Assembly: GCA_937927415.1 (NCBI GenBank)
Contig: CALBDS010000004.1
Coordinates: 496,001 to 560,000 of the forward strand
Direction: 5' to 3'
From: an uncultured Rhodospirillaceae bacterium
GTDB lineage: Bacteria; Pseudomonadota; Alphaproteobacteria; Azospirillales; Azospirillaceae
DNA: 64,000 nt
Shown: positions 1-7,420 of the stretch, piece by piece
Layout: each line of letters opens with the position of its first letter
How positions within the stretch are numbered: position 1 is the first letter of the stretch
Position numbers and translations under genes: made by a program
Notes under the pieces: generated by a model
The model's input: only the letters and a program-made list of their open reading frames with translations
Told to the model about the DNA's origin: nothing
Database searches by the model: none

Positions 1-1485
1 ATGACCGGGAAGAAGGACCCGGAAATCACCCTGCGCCGCATGAACGAGGCCGGGGTCCTGGCCCGTTTCCTGCCCGATTTCGGGCGGGTGGTGGCGCAGA
101 TGCAGTACGACATGTACCACGTCTACACCGTGGACGAGCACACGCTGTTCGCGCTGGGCATCCTGCACAAGATCGAGGCCGGGATGCTGACGGAGGAACT
201 GCCGCTGTCGTCGGAGGTGATCCACAAGGTGGTGTCGCGCCGGGCGCTCTATGTGGCGATGCTGCTGCACGACGTTGCCAAGGGCCGCGGCGGCGACCAT
301 TCGGTGCTGGGCGCGCGGGTGGCGGAAAAGCTGTGCCCGCGCCTGGGGCTGACGGCGGAAGAGACGGAAACCGTGGCGTGGCTGGTGCGCTGGCATCTGG
401 CGATGACCTACACCGCCTTCAAGCGCGACCTGGAAGACGACAAGACGGTGCGCGATTTCGTGGAGATCGTGCAGTCGCCCGAACGGCTGCGGCTGCTGCT
501 GGTGCTGACGGTGGCCGACATCCGCGCCGTGGGGCCGGGCCGCTGGAACAATTGGAAGGCCACGCTGCTGCGCGAACTCTACAACCGCGCCGAAGAGGTG
601 ATGGCCGGCGGCCTGTCGGCGGAGGGGCGCGAACGGCGGATCACCATCGCGCAAGGCCTGCTGCGCGACCTGCTGGCCGCCGATTTCACGCCGGAAGACA
701 TCGATCATCACCTGACGCTGGGCTATCCGGCCTATTGGCTGAGCTTCGACGCCGAAACCCTGGCCCACAACGCCCGCGTGGTGCGCGATGCCGAACGCGA
801 CGGGCGGCCGCTGACCGTGGAAACCCGTGTGGACCGCGGCCGCGCGATCACCGAGGTGACCATCTACACCACCGACCATCACGGTCTGTTTTCCCGCCTG
901 TCGGGGGCGCTGGCGGCGTCGGGGGCGGACATCGTGGACGCCAAGATCTTCACCATGACCAACGGCATGGCGCTGGACGTGTTCTCGGTGCAGGACGCGG
1001 TGAACGGCGGTGCGTTCGAGGGGGGGGATAAGCTGGCGCGGCTGGCGGTGACCATCGAACGGGTGCTGGGCGGCGACCTGAAGCCGCTGCGCGAACTGGC
1101 CAACCGGCGCACGACGCTGAACACCCGCACCCGCGTGTTCCACGTGGCCCCGCGCGTGCTGATCGACAACAACGCCTCCACCACCCATACGGTGATCGAG
1201 GTGAACGGGCGCGACCGCCCCGGCCTGCTGCACAGCCTGACCCGCGCCCTGACCAATTTGTCCTTGCAGATTTCTTCCGCCAAGATCGCCACCTACGGCG
1301 AAAAGGCGGTGGACGTGTTCTATGTCAAGGACGTGTTCGGACTGAAGGTGACGCACGATGCCAAGCTGGCGCAGATCCGCGAACGCCTGCTCCACGCGCT
1401 GGCCGATCCGGCCGGCGACCCGATGGCCACCATCGCCCCCGTTCAGCGGCCCAAGCCCGCGGTGAAGGCCGCGGGCGGGGAGTAA
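1..1485 (+). CDS. glnD: [Protein-PII] uridylyltransferase / uridylyl-removing enzyme, C-terminal part (5' truncated by window)
   Basis: This is the C-terminal ~494 residues of GlnD, the sensor that uridylylates and de-uridylylates PII proteins in response to glutamine. The nucleotidyltransferase domain lies outside the window, so the ATG at base 1 is an internal Met (full GlnD is roughly 900 residues or more). An HD hydrolase domain is visible around residues 45-180 with the metal motif LLHDVAKGRGGDH. It is followed by two ACT domains, at about 285-360 (TTDHHGLFSRLSGAL) and 395-470 (GRDRPGLLHSLTRAL), which bind glutamine. The protein ends KPAVKAAGGE. The same end, slightly altered, recurs about 780 bp downstream after a toxin-antitoxin pair. 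The family call is very secure. Confidence 0.96.
   Translation: MTGKKDPEITLRRMNEAGVLARFLPDFGRVVAQMQYDMYHVYTVDEHTLFALGILHKIEAGMLTEELPLSSEVIHKVVSRRALYVAMLLHDVAKGRGGDHSVLGARVAEKLCPRLGLTAEETETVAWLVRWHLAMTYTAFKRDLEDDKTVRDFVEIVQSPERLRLLLVLTVADIRAVGPGRWNNWKATLLRELYNRAEEVMAGGLSAEGRERRITIAQGLLRDLLAADFTPEDIDHHLTLGYPAYWLSFDAETLAHNARVVRDAERDGRPLTVETRVDRGRAITEVTIYTTDHHGLFSRLSGALAASGADIVDAKIFTMTNGMALDVFSVQDAVNGGAFEGGDKLARLAVTIERVLGGDLKPLRELANRRTTLNTRTRVFHVAPRVLIDNNASTTHTVIEVNGRDRPGLLHSLTRALTNLSLQISSAKIATYGEKAVDVFYVKDVFGLKVTHDAKLAQIRERLLHALADPAGDPMATIAPVQRPKPAVKAAGGE
1463..1483. repeat. Left direct repeat at glnD 3' end
   Basis: A 21-bp sequence at the end of glnD (beginning tgaaggccgcggg) recurs exactly at 2244-2264 in the same orientation. 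The two copies bracket the HigBA-type pair. Confidence 0.8.
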
Positions 1486-1501
1486 GTTATCTTTCCCGCG
1501 C

Positions 1502-1828
1502 TTATCGGGAATCGCCCATATCGGCGAAGTTCGTAATCACGACGTCGCCTTCGGGGAAATGCGCCACCACGCGCAATTCCCCGCCCATGGCCTGAATGAA
1601 GCGGCGCAGGTTGCTGACGTACATATCGGTGCGCTTTTCCATCTTTGCGATGGCCGATTGATCCACGTGCAGCGTTTCGCCCAAGCTGGCCTGAGTCAGC
1701 CGGCGGGCTTCCCGCAATTCGCCAAGTGCCATTTCCTGACGCAAGGCATCGGTCTTTGCGGCGATGCGCGCCTGCCGTTCCGGCGTCATGCCGTTGCGCA
1801 AGGCGGAAAAGCTGTGGCGTCCGCTCAT
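1502..1828 (-). CDS. XRE-family antitoxin (HigA-like)
   Basis: A 108-residue protein with a C-terminal helix-turn-helix of the XRE/Cro type. Residues ~38-95 read as the five-helix fold, with LTQASLGETLHVDQSAIAKM as the recognition region, followed by a short basic/hydrophobic tail. In HigBA systems the antitoxin binds its toxin and represses the operon. It starts inside the end of the upstream toxin gene (4-bp ATGA overlap), so the pair is translationally coupled. The order is toxin first, antitoxin second, as is typical of higBA. The module lies between two copies of the glnD 3' end. No activity can be shown from sequence alone. Confidence 0.85.
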   Translation of the reverse strand: MSGRHSFSALRNGMTPERQARIAAKTDALRQEMALGELREARRLTQASLGETLHVDQSAIAKMEKRTDMYVSNLRRFIQAMGGELRVVAHFPEGDVVITNFADMGDSR

Positions 1829-2187
1829 GGTATCAGTCCTTCCTGCCGTAACTCGGTGAGGTAACGGTCGTACAGGTCATCGGCGCGTGGAATCATGACC
1901 TGATAAAAACGGTTGTCCCCGGTCTTGTCGCCGCCGATCAGCAAGATGGCCTGCCGCCGCGGATCGAAGGCGTAGAACACCCGCAAAGGCCCTCCGCCGC
2001 TCTGAATGCGCAGTTCGCGCATATGGCTGTGCCGGGAGCGCGTTACACCCGACGACAGGGGAAAGGGCAGCCTTGGCCCCTGTTCCTCCAGCAAGGCGAT
2101 TGTGGCGGCAACATCATCCTGTTGGGATTCGGTCAGATCCTGCCACCATGCGCCAAATTCATCGGTGTATTCGACCAGCGTCGTCAT
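1825..2187 (-). CDS. RelE/HigB-type toxin (Gp49-like family)
   Basis: A 120-residue protein of the RelE/ParE superfamily, HigB2/Gp49 branch: ribosome-dependent mRNA endonucleases that stop growth when the antitoxin is lost. Family features are the central MRELRIQSGGGPLRVFYAF strand region and the ILLIGGDKTGDNRFY segment, where HigB2 proteins carry the conserved GxxK. It is the first gene of a two-gene operon with the XRE antitoxin. The promoter must lie in the ~100 bp to its right, which also hold the second copy of the glnD end. All core motifs look intact, so the toxin is probably functional or only recently acquired. Confidence 0.85.
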   Translation of the reverse strand: MTTLVEYTDEFGAWWQDLTESQQDDVAATIALLEEQGPRLPFPLSSGVTRSRHSHMRELRIQSGGGPLRVFYAFDPRRQAILLIGGDKTGDNRFYQVMIPRADDLYDRYLTELRQEGLIP

Positions 2188-2243
2188 GGAGAGGAAGAAT
2201 ATGCCGTCGATGGCATGTTTTCAATCCTCCACCCCAAAGCCGA

Positions 2244-2264
2244 TGAAGGCCGCGGGCGGGGAGT
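2244..2264. repeat. Right direct repeat (copy of the glnD 3' end)
   Basis: This is an exact copy of the 21 bp at 1463-1483. Similarity extends a little further left, so an open frame here also ends PKPMKAAGGE then stop, mirroring the GlnD C-terminus PKPAVKAAGGE. It is best read as a displaced or duplicated glnD end. Confidence 0.8.
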
Positions 2265-2286
2265 GAGGGGTGTCATGCCCTCTCCC

Positions 2287-2673
2287 TCAGCTTATATCGA
2301 CGAGTTCGGTGATCGTGCCGTTGCGCAGGGTGAAGACGGAAACCCCGTCAAGCCGGATCCCCTGCCCGGCCTTCCAACCGTTGGGCAGGTCAACGGCGAC
2401 CATCGCGCGGTAGTCGATGCGAAGCGTGACGTGCCCGTCGCACGCGATGCAGTTGGTGACGGTCTGCGTGCGCTGGGCGAAAACGGCAACGCCCTGGTGG
2501 GCCAGGGCGGTGAAGGCGTCGATGCCGTTGGTTTCCGCCGACACCGCACCACCCGACATGTTCACGAAATGCACGTCGTCCGACAGGCACCGGACCATGC
2601 CGGCGACATCGCGCGCGTTATAGGCCGCAAGATAGTCGGTAACGATCGTGGGAATCGGATCCATCGGGCGCAC
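2287..2673 (-). CDS. NTF2-like / SnoaL-type protein
   Basis: A 128-residue single-domain protein with the cone-shaped NTF2-like fold: an N-terminal helix (IVTDYLAAYNARDVAGMVRCL), a DDVHFVN strand, and a C-terminal GIRLDGVSVFTLRNGTITEL strand pair. Members include steroid isomerases, polyketide cyclases and many unassigned small-molecule-binding proteins, so no substrate can be named. Translation may start at the first Met or at the Met three residues on. It stands alone, between the toxin-antitoxin module and tRNA-Ala on the same strand. Confidence 0.8.
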   Translation of the reverse strand: MRPMDPIPTIVTDYLAAYNARDVAGMVRCLSDDVHFVNMSGGAVSAETNGIDAFTALAHQGVAVFAQRTQTVTNCIACDGHVTLRIDYRAMVAVDLPNGWKAGQGIRLDGVSVFTLRNGTITELVDIS

Positions 2674-2826
2674 CCCGCCAAATTACGATGCGGAGATTTC
2701 TAACGTAATGACCCAAAGGTTGCATCAGGAACCTGTTTGAGCCTGAGAGCGCAAACCGGAATCATCCCAGCCCGCCCCCGTGGAGCGTGCGCGGCTTATG
2801 AGCCAAAACCCGAGGGGAAAAGCAAA

Positions 2827-2862
2827 AGCCGGGAAACTCCCGATTAAGGAGATATCCCGGCT
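2827..2862 (-). terminator. Rho-independent terminator of tRNA-Ala
   Basis: Read on the minus strand, an AGCCGGGA ... TCCCGGCT stem with an inner stem is followed by TTTGCTTTT. It lies ~20 bp beyond the tRNA 3' end. Confidence 0.75.
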
Positions 2863-2884
2863 GCATCAGGCATCATGGGAATTT

Positions 2885-2960
2885 TGGTGGAGCCGAGGAG
2901 GATCGAACTCCTGACCTACGCATTGCGAACGCGTCGCTCTCCCAGCTGAGCTACGGCCCC
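2885..2960 (-). tRNA. tRNA-Ala (anticodon CGC)
   Basis: A complete 76-nt cloverleaf on the minus strand, including an encoded CCA. The acceptor arm GGGGCCG/CGGCTCC contains the G3-U70 wobble that marks alanine tRNAs. The anticodon stem-loop ACGCG-TTCGCAA-TGCGT gives CGC, reading GCG. The T loop GTTCGATCC is standard. Confidence 0.96.
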
Positions 2961-3213
2961 ACACACACCGTCGTTCCGGCGTGGAGGGGGATATAGGGGA
3001 TGGGGCCTCTCCCTGTCAACACCTTTTTATCCCCGATTTTCGGGGGCTGCCGGCCTTTGGCGGGGGGCGCGCTCTCCTCTCTCATCGGGAACGGCGGCCC
3101 ATTGCATAAGCGGCCCATTGCATAATCGGTGCCCCTTGCCCACCTGGACCCAAGCGTTTAGGGTGCCCGCGCGAAGGGGCCATGGTCTCGAAACCAGGGG
3201 GGAACCGACCACC

Positions 3214-3501
3214 ATGATGGCGCTGTATCTGCTGATCGACACGGTGCTGGGGATTTTCGTATGGCTGCTCATCGCGTCCGCGGTGCTGAGCTGGCTGGTC
3301 GCGTTCAACGTGGTCAATTCCCGCAATCGCGCCGTCTATGTCATCGGTGATTTTCTCTACCGGGTGACGGAGCCGCTGCTGGCGCCGATCCGCCGGCTGC
3401 TGCCCAACATGGGCGGGATCGACCTGTCGCCGGTGGTGCTGATCCTGCTGGTGTTCTTTGTCCGCAACCTGCTGGCCGAATACTGGCCCCGCGGGTTCTG
3501 A
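3214..3501 (+). CDS. YggT family membrane protein
   Basis: A ~95-residue protein with two hydrophobic segments (about residues 4-27 and 72-90) joined by a loop with the family motif YRVTEPLLAPIRRLLPNMGG. YggT proteins are small inner-membrane proteins of unclear biochemical role, linked to osmotic stress and division-site functions. The ATG at 3214 is chosen because an aggggggaa ribosome site lies just before it; the frame stays open further upstream but encodes no membrane or conserved sequence there. It is followed after 3 bp by the DUF167 gene, a pairing common in Proteobacteria. Confidence 0.92.
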   Translation: MMALYLLIDTVLGIFVWLLIASAVLSWLVAFNVVNSRNRAVYVIGDFLYRVTEPLLAPIRRLLPNMGGIDLSPVVLILLVFFVRNLLAEYWPRGF

Positions 3502-3504
3502 CGG

Positions 3505-3825
3505 GTGGGTTCCGACGTGGCCGGGCCGTTCGAGGGGGTGGCCGACGGGGTGCGGGTTCATCTGCGGGTGACGCCCAAGGCCTCACGCAACGCCGTCGCC
3601 GGCTTGGCCGATACCGCCGAGGGCGGGCGGGTGTTGAAGGTGTCGGTGACCGCCGTGCCGGAGGACGGCAAGGCCAACGAGGCGGTCGTCAAGCTGTTGT
3701 CCAAGATGTGGCGGGTGCCCAAGAGCAGCATCCGCGTGGTGGCGGGCGCCACCGACCGGAACAAGATCGTTCATGTGGCGGGCGACCCGGCGGAACTGCT
3801 CCCCCGGCTTGCCGGAACGGTGTAA
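3505..3825 (+). CDS. DUF167 / YggU family protein
   Basis: A 106-residue protein starting with GTG 3 bp after the yggT stop. The YggU fold signature VRVTPKASRNAV ... EDGKANEAVVKLLSKMWRVPKSSI ... GATDRNKIV is complete. The biochemical role is unknown. It forms an operon with yggT and probably folD, which begins 17 bp later. Confidence 0.93.
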   Translation: MGSDVAGPFEGVADGVRVHLRVTPKASRNAVAGLADTAEGGRVLKVSVTAVPEDGKANEAVVKLLSKMWRVPKSSIRVVAGATDRNKIVHVAGDPAELLPRLAGTV

Positions 3826-3842
3826 CAGGGGAGTATCAGGGC

Positions 3843-4745
3843 ATGAGCGCACGGATCATCGACGGCAAGGCGTTCGCCCAGGGGCTGCGGTCCCGCGTGG
3901 CCCAGGGCGTGGCGGATCTCAAGGCCAGCCACGGCGTCACCCCCGGTCTGGCGGTGGTGCTGGTGGGTGAGGACCCGGCCAGCCAGGTCTATGTCCGCTC
4001 CAAGGAACGGGCGCTGGTGGAACTGGGGATGGCGTCCTTCGACCATCACCACCCGGCGACGATGACCGAGGCGGACCTGCTGGCCCTGATCGCCCGGCTG
4101 AACGCCGATGCCTCCGTCCACGGCATTCTGGTCCAACTTCCGCTGCCCGCCCACATCGACACGCAGAAGGTGCTGGGCGCCATCGACCCGGCCAAGGACG
4201 CCGACGGCTTCCATGTGGTCAACGCCGGGCGGCTGGCGGCCGGGCTGCCGGGGGCGACGGTGCCCTGCACCCCGCTGGGCAGCCTGCTGCTGATCCGCGA
4301 CGTGCTGGGCCGCGACCTGCGGGGGCAGCGGGCGCTGGTGGTCGGGCGCTCCAACATCGTGGGCAAGCCCATGGCCCATCTGCTGCTGGCCGCCGACTGC
4401 ACCGTGACCATCGCCCATTCCCGCACCCGCGATCTGGCGGAGGAATGCCGCCGCGCCGACATCCTGGTCGCCGCCGTCGGCCGCCCGGAGATGATCCGCG
4501 GCGATTGGGTGAAGCCCGGTGCCGTGGTGATCGACGTGGGCATCAACCGCGTGCCCGCCGCCGAACCGGGCAAGACCCGGCTGGTGGGCGATGTGGCCTA
4601 TGACGAGGCGGTGACGGTTGCCGGGGCCATCACGCCGGTGCCGGGCGGGGTGGGGCCGATGACCATCGCGTGCCTGATGCTGAACACGCTGACGCTGGCC
4701 TGCCGCGCCGTGGGCGCGCCGGAGCCGGCCGAGGCGACCGCGTGA
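3843..4745 (+). CDS. folD: Bifunctional methylenetetrahydrofolate dehydrogenase / methenyltetrahydrofolate cyclohydrolase
   Basis: A 300-residue protein of standard FolD length. FolD interconverts 5,10-methylene-, methenyl- and 10-formyl-tetrahydrofolate using NADP, supplying one-carbon units for purine, Met and fMet synthesis. Visible features are the YVRSKERAL motif with the catalytic Lys, the substrate region VQLPLPAHID, the PCTPLG motif, the Rossmann-type VGRSNIVGKPMAHLLL, and the terminal TPVPGGVGPMT signature. The ATG follows agtatcaggg. The stop overlaps the GTG start of corA (GTGA), which indicates translational coupling. Confidence 0.97.
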   Translation: MSARIIDGKAFAQGLRSRVAQGVADLKASHGVTPGLAVVLVGEDPASQVYVRSKERALVELGMASFDHHHPATMTEADLLALIARLNADASVHGILVQLPLPAHIDTQKVLGAIDPAKDADGFHVVNAGRLAAGLPGATVPCTPLGSLLLIRDVLGRDLRGQRALVVGRSNIVGKPMAHLLLAADCTVTIAHSRTRDLAEECRRADILVAAVGRPEMIRGDWVKPGAVVIDVGINRVPAAEPGKTRLVGDVAYDEAVTVAGAITPVPGGVGPMTIACLMLNTLTLACRAVGAPEPAEATA

Positions 4746-5728
4746 TTACGGTCTACGCCCGGATCGGCGGGCGGGTGATCGAACAGCCGCTGGCCTGTGG
4801 CGAGCCGATGCCCGAGGGCACGGTGTGGATCGACCTGCTGCGTCCGGACGAAGCGGAGCGGCGCCACATCGGCGCCGTCACCGGCTGCGACCTGCCCACG
4901 CGCGAAGAGATGAAGGAGATCGAGGCGTCGAGCCAGTTGTACGTGGAAAACGACGCCATCTATCTGACCACCCCCGTCATCGCGCGGGCCGACACCCCCA
5001 GCCCGGTGCAGGCGGAACTGACCTTCGTCCTGACCCAGCGGTACATGATCACGGTGCGCTTTACCGAGCCGCGCTCGGTCGCCACGTTTGCCGTGCGCAC
5101 GGGCCGGCAGCCGGAACTGCTGGCCAGTGCGGAAGACGCGCTGCTGGGCATTCTGGATGCGGTGGTGGACCGGGTGGCCGACGTGCTGGAACTGATCGGC
5201 GCGCGCATCGACAACCTGTCCAGCCGCGTCTTCACCGATTCGCTGGACCGCGGGCCGGGGCGCAACAAGAAACCCGACGAGCTTCAGGACGTGCTGCGCG
5301 GCATCGGCCGGGCCGGTGACCTGACGCACAAGGTCCGCGACTGTCTGGCCGGTCTGGACCGGCTGGTCGCCTTCCTCACCTCGGTCACCGCCGGGCGGCT
5401 GAGCAAGGAGCAGAAGGCGGCGCTGAAGATCCTGTCGCGCGACTTGCGGTCCCTGAACGAACAGTCGGGGTTCCTCAGCCAGGAAACCAGCTTCCTGCTG
5501 GACGCCACGCTGGGCCTCATCAACATCGAACAGAACGCCATCATCAAGATCTTCTCGGTGGTGGCGGTGGCGCTGATGCCGCCGACGCTGATCGCCTCGG
5601 CCTATGGCATGAACTTCGAATACATGCCGGAGTTGCACTGGGAATGGGGCTATCCCATGGCCATCGTGCTGATGGTGCTGTCGGCGGTGCTGCCGCTCTG
5701 GTACTTCCGCCGCCGCGGCTGGCTGTAG
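4742..5728 (+). CDS. corA: CorA-family divalent metal (Mg2+/Co2+) transporter
   Basis: A 328-residue CorA-type channel. It has a long cytoplasmic N-terminal alpha/beta domain, a helical stalk (residues ~180-265) and two C-terminal membrane helices. The pore signature YGMNF is at the end of the first helix, and the C-terminus is the usual basic FRRRGW. It starts with GTG inside the folD stop codon. Pentameric CorA proteins import Mg2+; specificity for Mg versus Co, Ni or Zn cannot be read from sequence. Confidence 0.94.
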   Translation: MITVYARIGGRVIEQPLACGEPMPEGTVWIDLLRPDEAERRHIGAVTGCDLPTREEMKEIEASSQLYVENDAIYLTTPVIARADTPSPVQAELTFVLTQRYMITVRFTEPRSVATFAVRTGRQPELLASAEDALLGILDAVVDRVADVLELIGARIDNLSSRVFTDSLDRGPGRNKKPDELQDVLRGIGRAGDLTHKVRDCLAGLDRLVAFLTSVTAGRLSKEQKAALKILSRDLRSLNEQSGFLSQETSFLLDATLGLINIEQNAIIKIFSVVAVALMPPTLIASAYGMNFEYMPELHWEWGYPMAIVLMVLSAVLPLWYFRRRGWL

Positions 5729-5757
5729 CTTTCTCAAACATCGCGGGGGAATGATCC

Positions 5758-6585
5758 ATGCGGCGCCTGTCCGATCAGCGGCTCGACGATTTGCTGGGGC
5801 AGGATGCCCCCCATGGCGACCTGACCACGGCGGCGCTGGGCATCGGCGGGCAGCCGGGGCGCATGAGCTTTGCCGCCCGCGGGGCCATGGTGCTGGCCTG
5901 CACCGAGGAAGCCGCCCGGCTGATCGAACTGGCCGGCGGGGTGGTGGATGATGTGACCCCCGGCGGTGCGCGGGTGGCGGCGGGCACGGTGTTCCTGACC
6001 GCCCACGGCCCCGCCGAGGCGCTGCATCACGCCTGGAAGGTGAGCCAGACGCTGGTGGAGCACGCCGCCGGCATCGCCACCCGCGCCCGCGCCATCGTGG
6101 ACGCCGCCGCGGGCGTGCCGGTGGCCTGCACCCGCAAGAACGCCCCCGGCACCAAGGATATCGCCGTGCGCGCGGTGGCCGCCGGGGGGGCGGTGATGCA
6201 CCGGCTGGGGCTGTCGGAAACCGTGCTGGTGTTTCCCGAGCACCGGGCCTTCCTGCCCGGTGATCCGGCGGTGTGGATGGCGGACCTGAAGCGCCGGCTG
6301 CCGGAAAAGACGGTGGTGGTGGAGGTCGCCACGGTGGACGACGCCGTGATCTTCGCCCGCGCCGGGGCCGGGGTGCTCCAGCTTGAGAAATTCACCCCCG
6401 ATCAGGTCCGCGCGGTGGCCGAGGCCCTGGCCGGGCTGGACTGCCCGCCGGTCATCGCCGCGGCCGGTGGGGTGAACGAGGACAACGCCGCGGCCTATGC
6501 CGCCGCCGGGGCCGGGGTGCTGGTGACCTCCGCCCCCTTCTTCGCCAAGCCGATGGATGTGAAGGTGGTGCTGGAACGGGCCTGA
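5758..6585 (+). CDS. modD: ModD protein (quinolinate phosphoribosyltransferase-like)
   Basis: A 275-residue protein of the nicotinate-nucleotide pyrophosphorylase (NadC) superfamily, ModD branch. It has the N-terminal LDDLLGQDAPHGDLTTAAL region, the TRKNAPGTKDIAVRAV motif (TRKT in true NadC) and the C-terminal barrel motif VIAAAGGVNEDNAAAYAAAGAGVLV. ModD is usually found with molybdate transport genes in alphaproteobacteria, but its reaction is not settled. Here it follows corA by 29 bp, with no mod genes in the window. NadC itself is a less likely alternative. Confidence 0.85.
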   Translation: MRRLSDQRLDDLLGQDAPHGDLTTAALGIGGQPGRMSFAARGAMVLACTEEAARLIELAGGVVDDVTPGGARVAAGTVFLTAHGPAEALHHAWKVSQTLVEHAAGIATRARAIVDAAAGVPVACTRKNAPGTKDIAVRAVAAGGAVMHRLGLSETVLVFPEHRAFLPGDPAVWMADLKRRLPEKTVVVEVATVDDAVIFARAGAGVLQLEKFTPDQVRAVAEALAGLDCPPVIAAAGGVNEDNAAAYAAAGAGVLVTSAPFFAKPMDVKVVLERA

Positions 6586-6610
6586 GGCCGCCGTCCCCTG
6601 TGCGGAACGG

Positions 6611-7279
6611 TTACGGCGCGTACCCCCGGCAGAACAGAGTCACCGCCGAATCGACGAAGGCGTCCAGTTGCTCCTCGCCGGGGATCGGCTCCAGCGCCAT
6701 GATGATCCGCAGGTGGCGGTGGGACCGCAGCATGCCGAGAAACTGTTCCGCCGCCAGCCGCGGATCATCGATGCGCAGCTTGCCGGTGCGGTCGGCGTCG
6801 ATCATCAGGGCGGTGATGCCCTCCATCCAGCGGTTGGGACCGGAGTTGTAGAAGGCCTTCGCCAGTTCGGGGAAGCGGTGCGATTCCCCCACCGCCACGC
6901 GGTAGACGGCCAGCGCCTTGGGCGACAGCAGCATGCGGATGAACACCCGGCCCAGATGGCGCAGGGCGTCGGCGATTTCCATGCGGGCAAACTCCTCGCA
7001 CTGCAAATCGCCCAGATGGCGGCGGCACTCACAGTTGATCATCGCCGCGAACAGCTCGTCCTTGCTGCGGAAATAGGCGTAGAGCGTGGCCTTGGACACA
7101 TTGGCCGTGCGCGCCACCGCGTCCATGCTGACGGCGCCATAGCCGGTTTCCAGAAACAGCTTTCCCGCCGCTTCCAGGATGAGCGCGGGCTTCGACCCCG
7201 GCTCCGGCGGCCAGAACGGCAGCTTGGCCAGCGGGTCGGACTCGTCGCCGTGTGACAGGGGACAGGACTGCTTTTCCAT
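6611..7279 (-). CDS. TetR/AcrR family repressor of the adjacent efflux genes
   Basis: A 222-residue regulator. The TetR helix-turn-helix spans residues ~30-75 (ILEAAGKLFLETGYGAVSMD, then ANVSKATLYAYFRSKDELF), followed by an all-helical ligand domain. It is divergent from the emrA/emrB-like pair. The 141-bp gap contains two copies of one operator sequence, one beside each start, so it most likely represses both itself and the pump until an inducer binds. The ligand is unknown. The N-terminal ~28 residues before the HTH are rich in acidic and proline residues. Confidence 0.92.
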   Translation of the reverse strand: MEKQSCPLSHGDESDPLAKLPFWPPEPGSKPALILEAAGKLFLETGYGAVSMDAVARTANVSKATLYAYFRSKDELFAAMINCECRRHLGDLQCEEFARMEIADALRHLGRVFIRMLLSPKALAVYRVAVGESHRFPELAKAFYNSGPNRWMEGITALMIDADRTGKLRIDDPRLAAEQFLGMLRSHRHLRIIMALEPIPGEEQLDAFVDSAVTLFCRGYAP

Positions 7280-7289
7280 CGGACCTGAC

Positions 7290-7310
7290 TAAACCGTTCA
7301 GTTCAATCTT
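7290..7310. promoter_or_regulatory. Putative TetR operator 1
   Basis: The sequence taaaccgttcagttcaat, next to the tetR start, matches operator 2 in inverted orientation. A ttgaca hexamer (7309-7314) overlaps its right edge and could be a -35 box, but no good -10 is seen. Confidence 0.6.
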
Positions 7311-7343
7311 GACAAAGCTTAGCGTGTGCGCCACCCTCGCTGC

Positions 7344-7364
7344 AACACTGAACTGCACGGTTCA
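7344..7364. promoter_or_regulatory. Putative TetR operator 2
   Basis: The imperfect palindrome tgaactgcacggttca (7349-7364) is the reverse complement of a close relative of operator 1. It lies ~57 bp before the efflux gene start, a typical spot for TetR autorepression and pump control. Confidence 0.65.
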
Positions 7365-7420
7365 GTCTTGCGGGCAGGATCGACCGCCGCCGGCACATTG
7401 TTACCAACGGGGTTCTTACC

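Noticed and set aside
4598..5737. 379-residue minus-strand open frame opposite corA
   Set aside because: His/Gln/Arg-rich composition typical of an antisense shadow of high-GC coding DNA; the plus-strand CorA has all family motifs.
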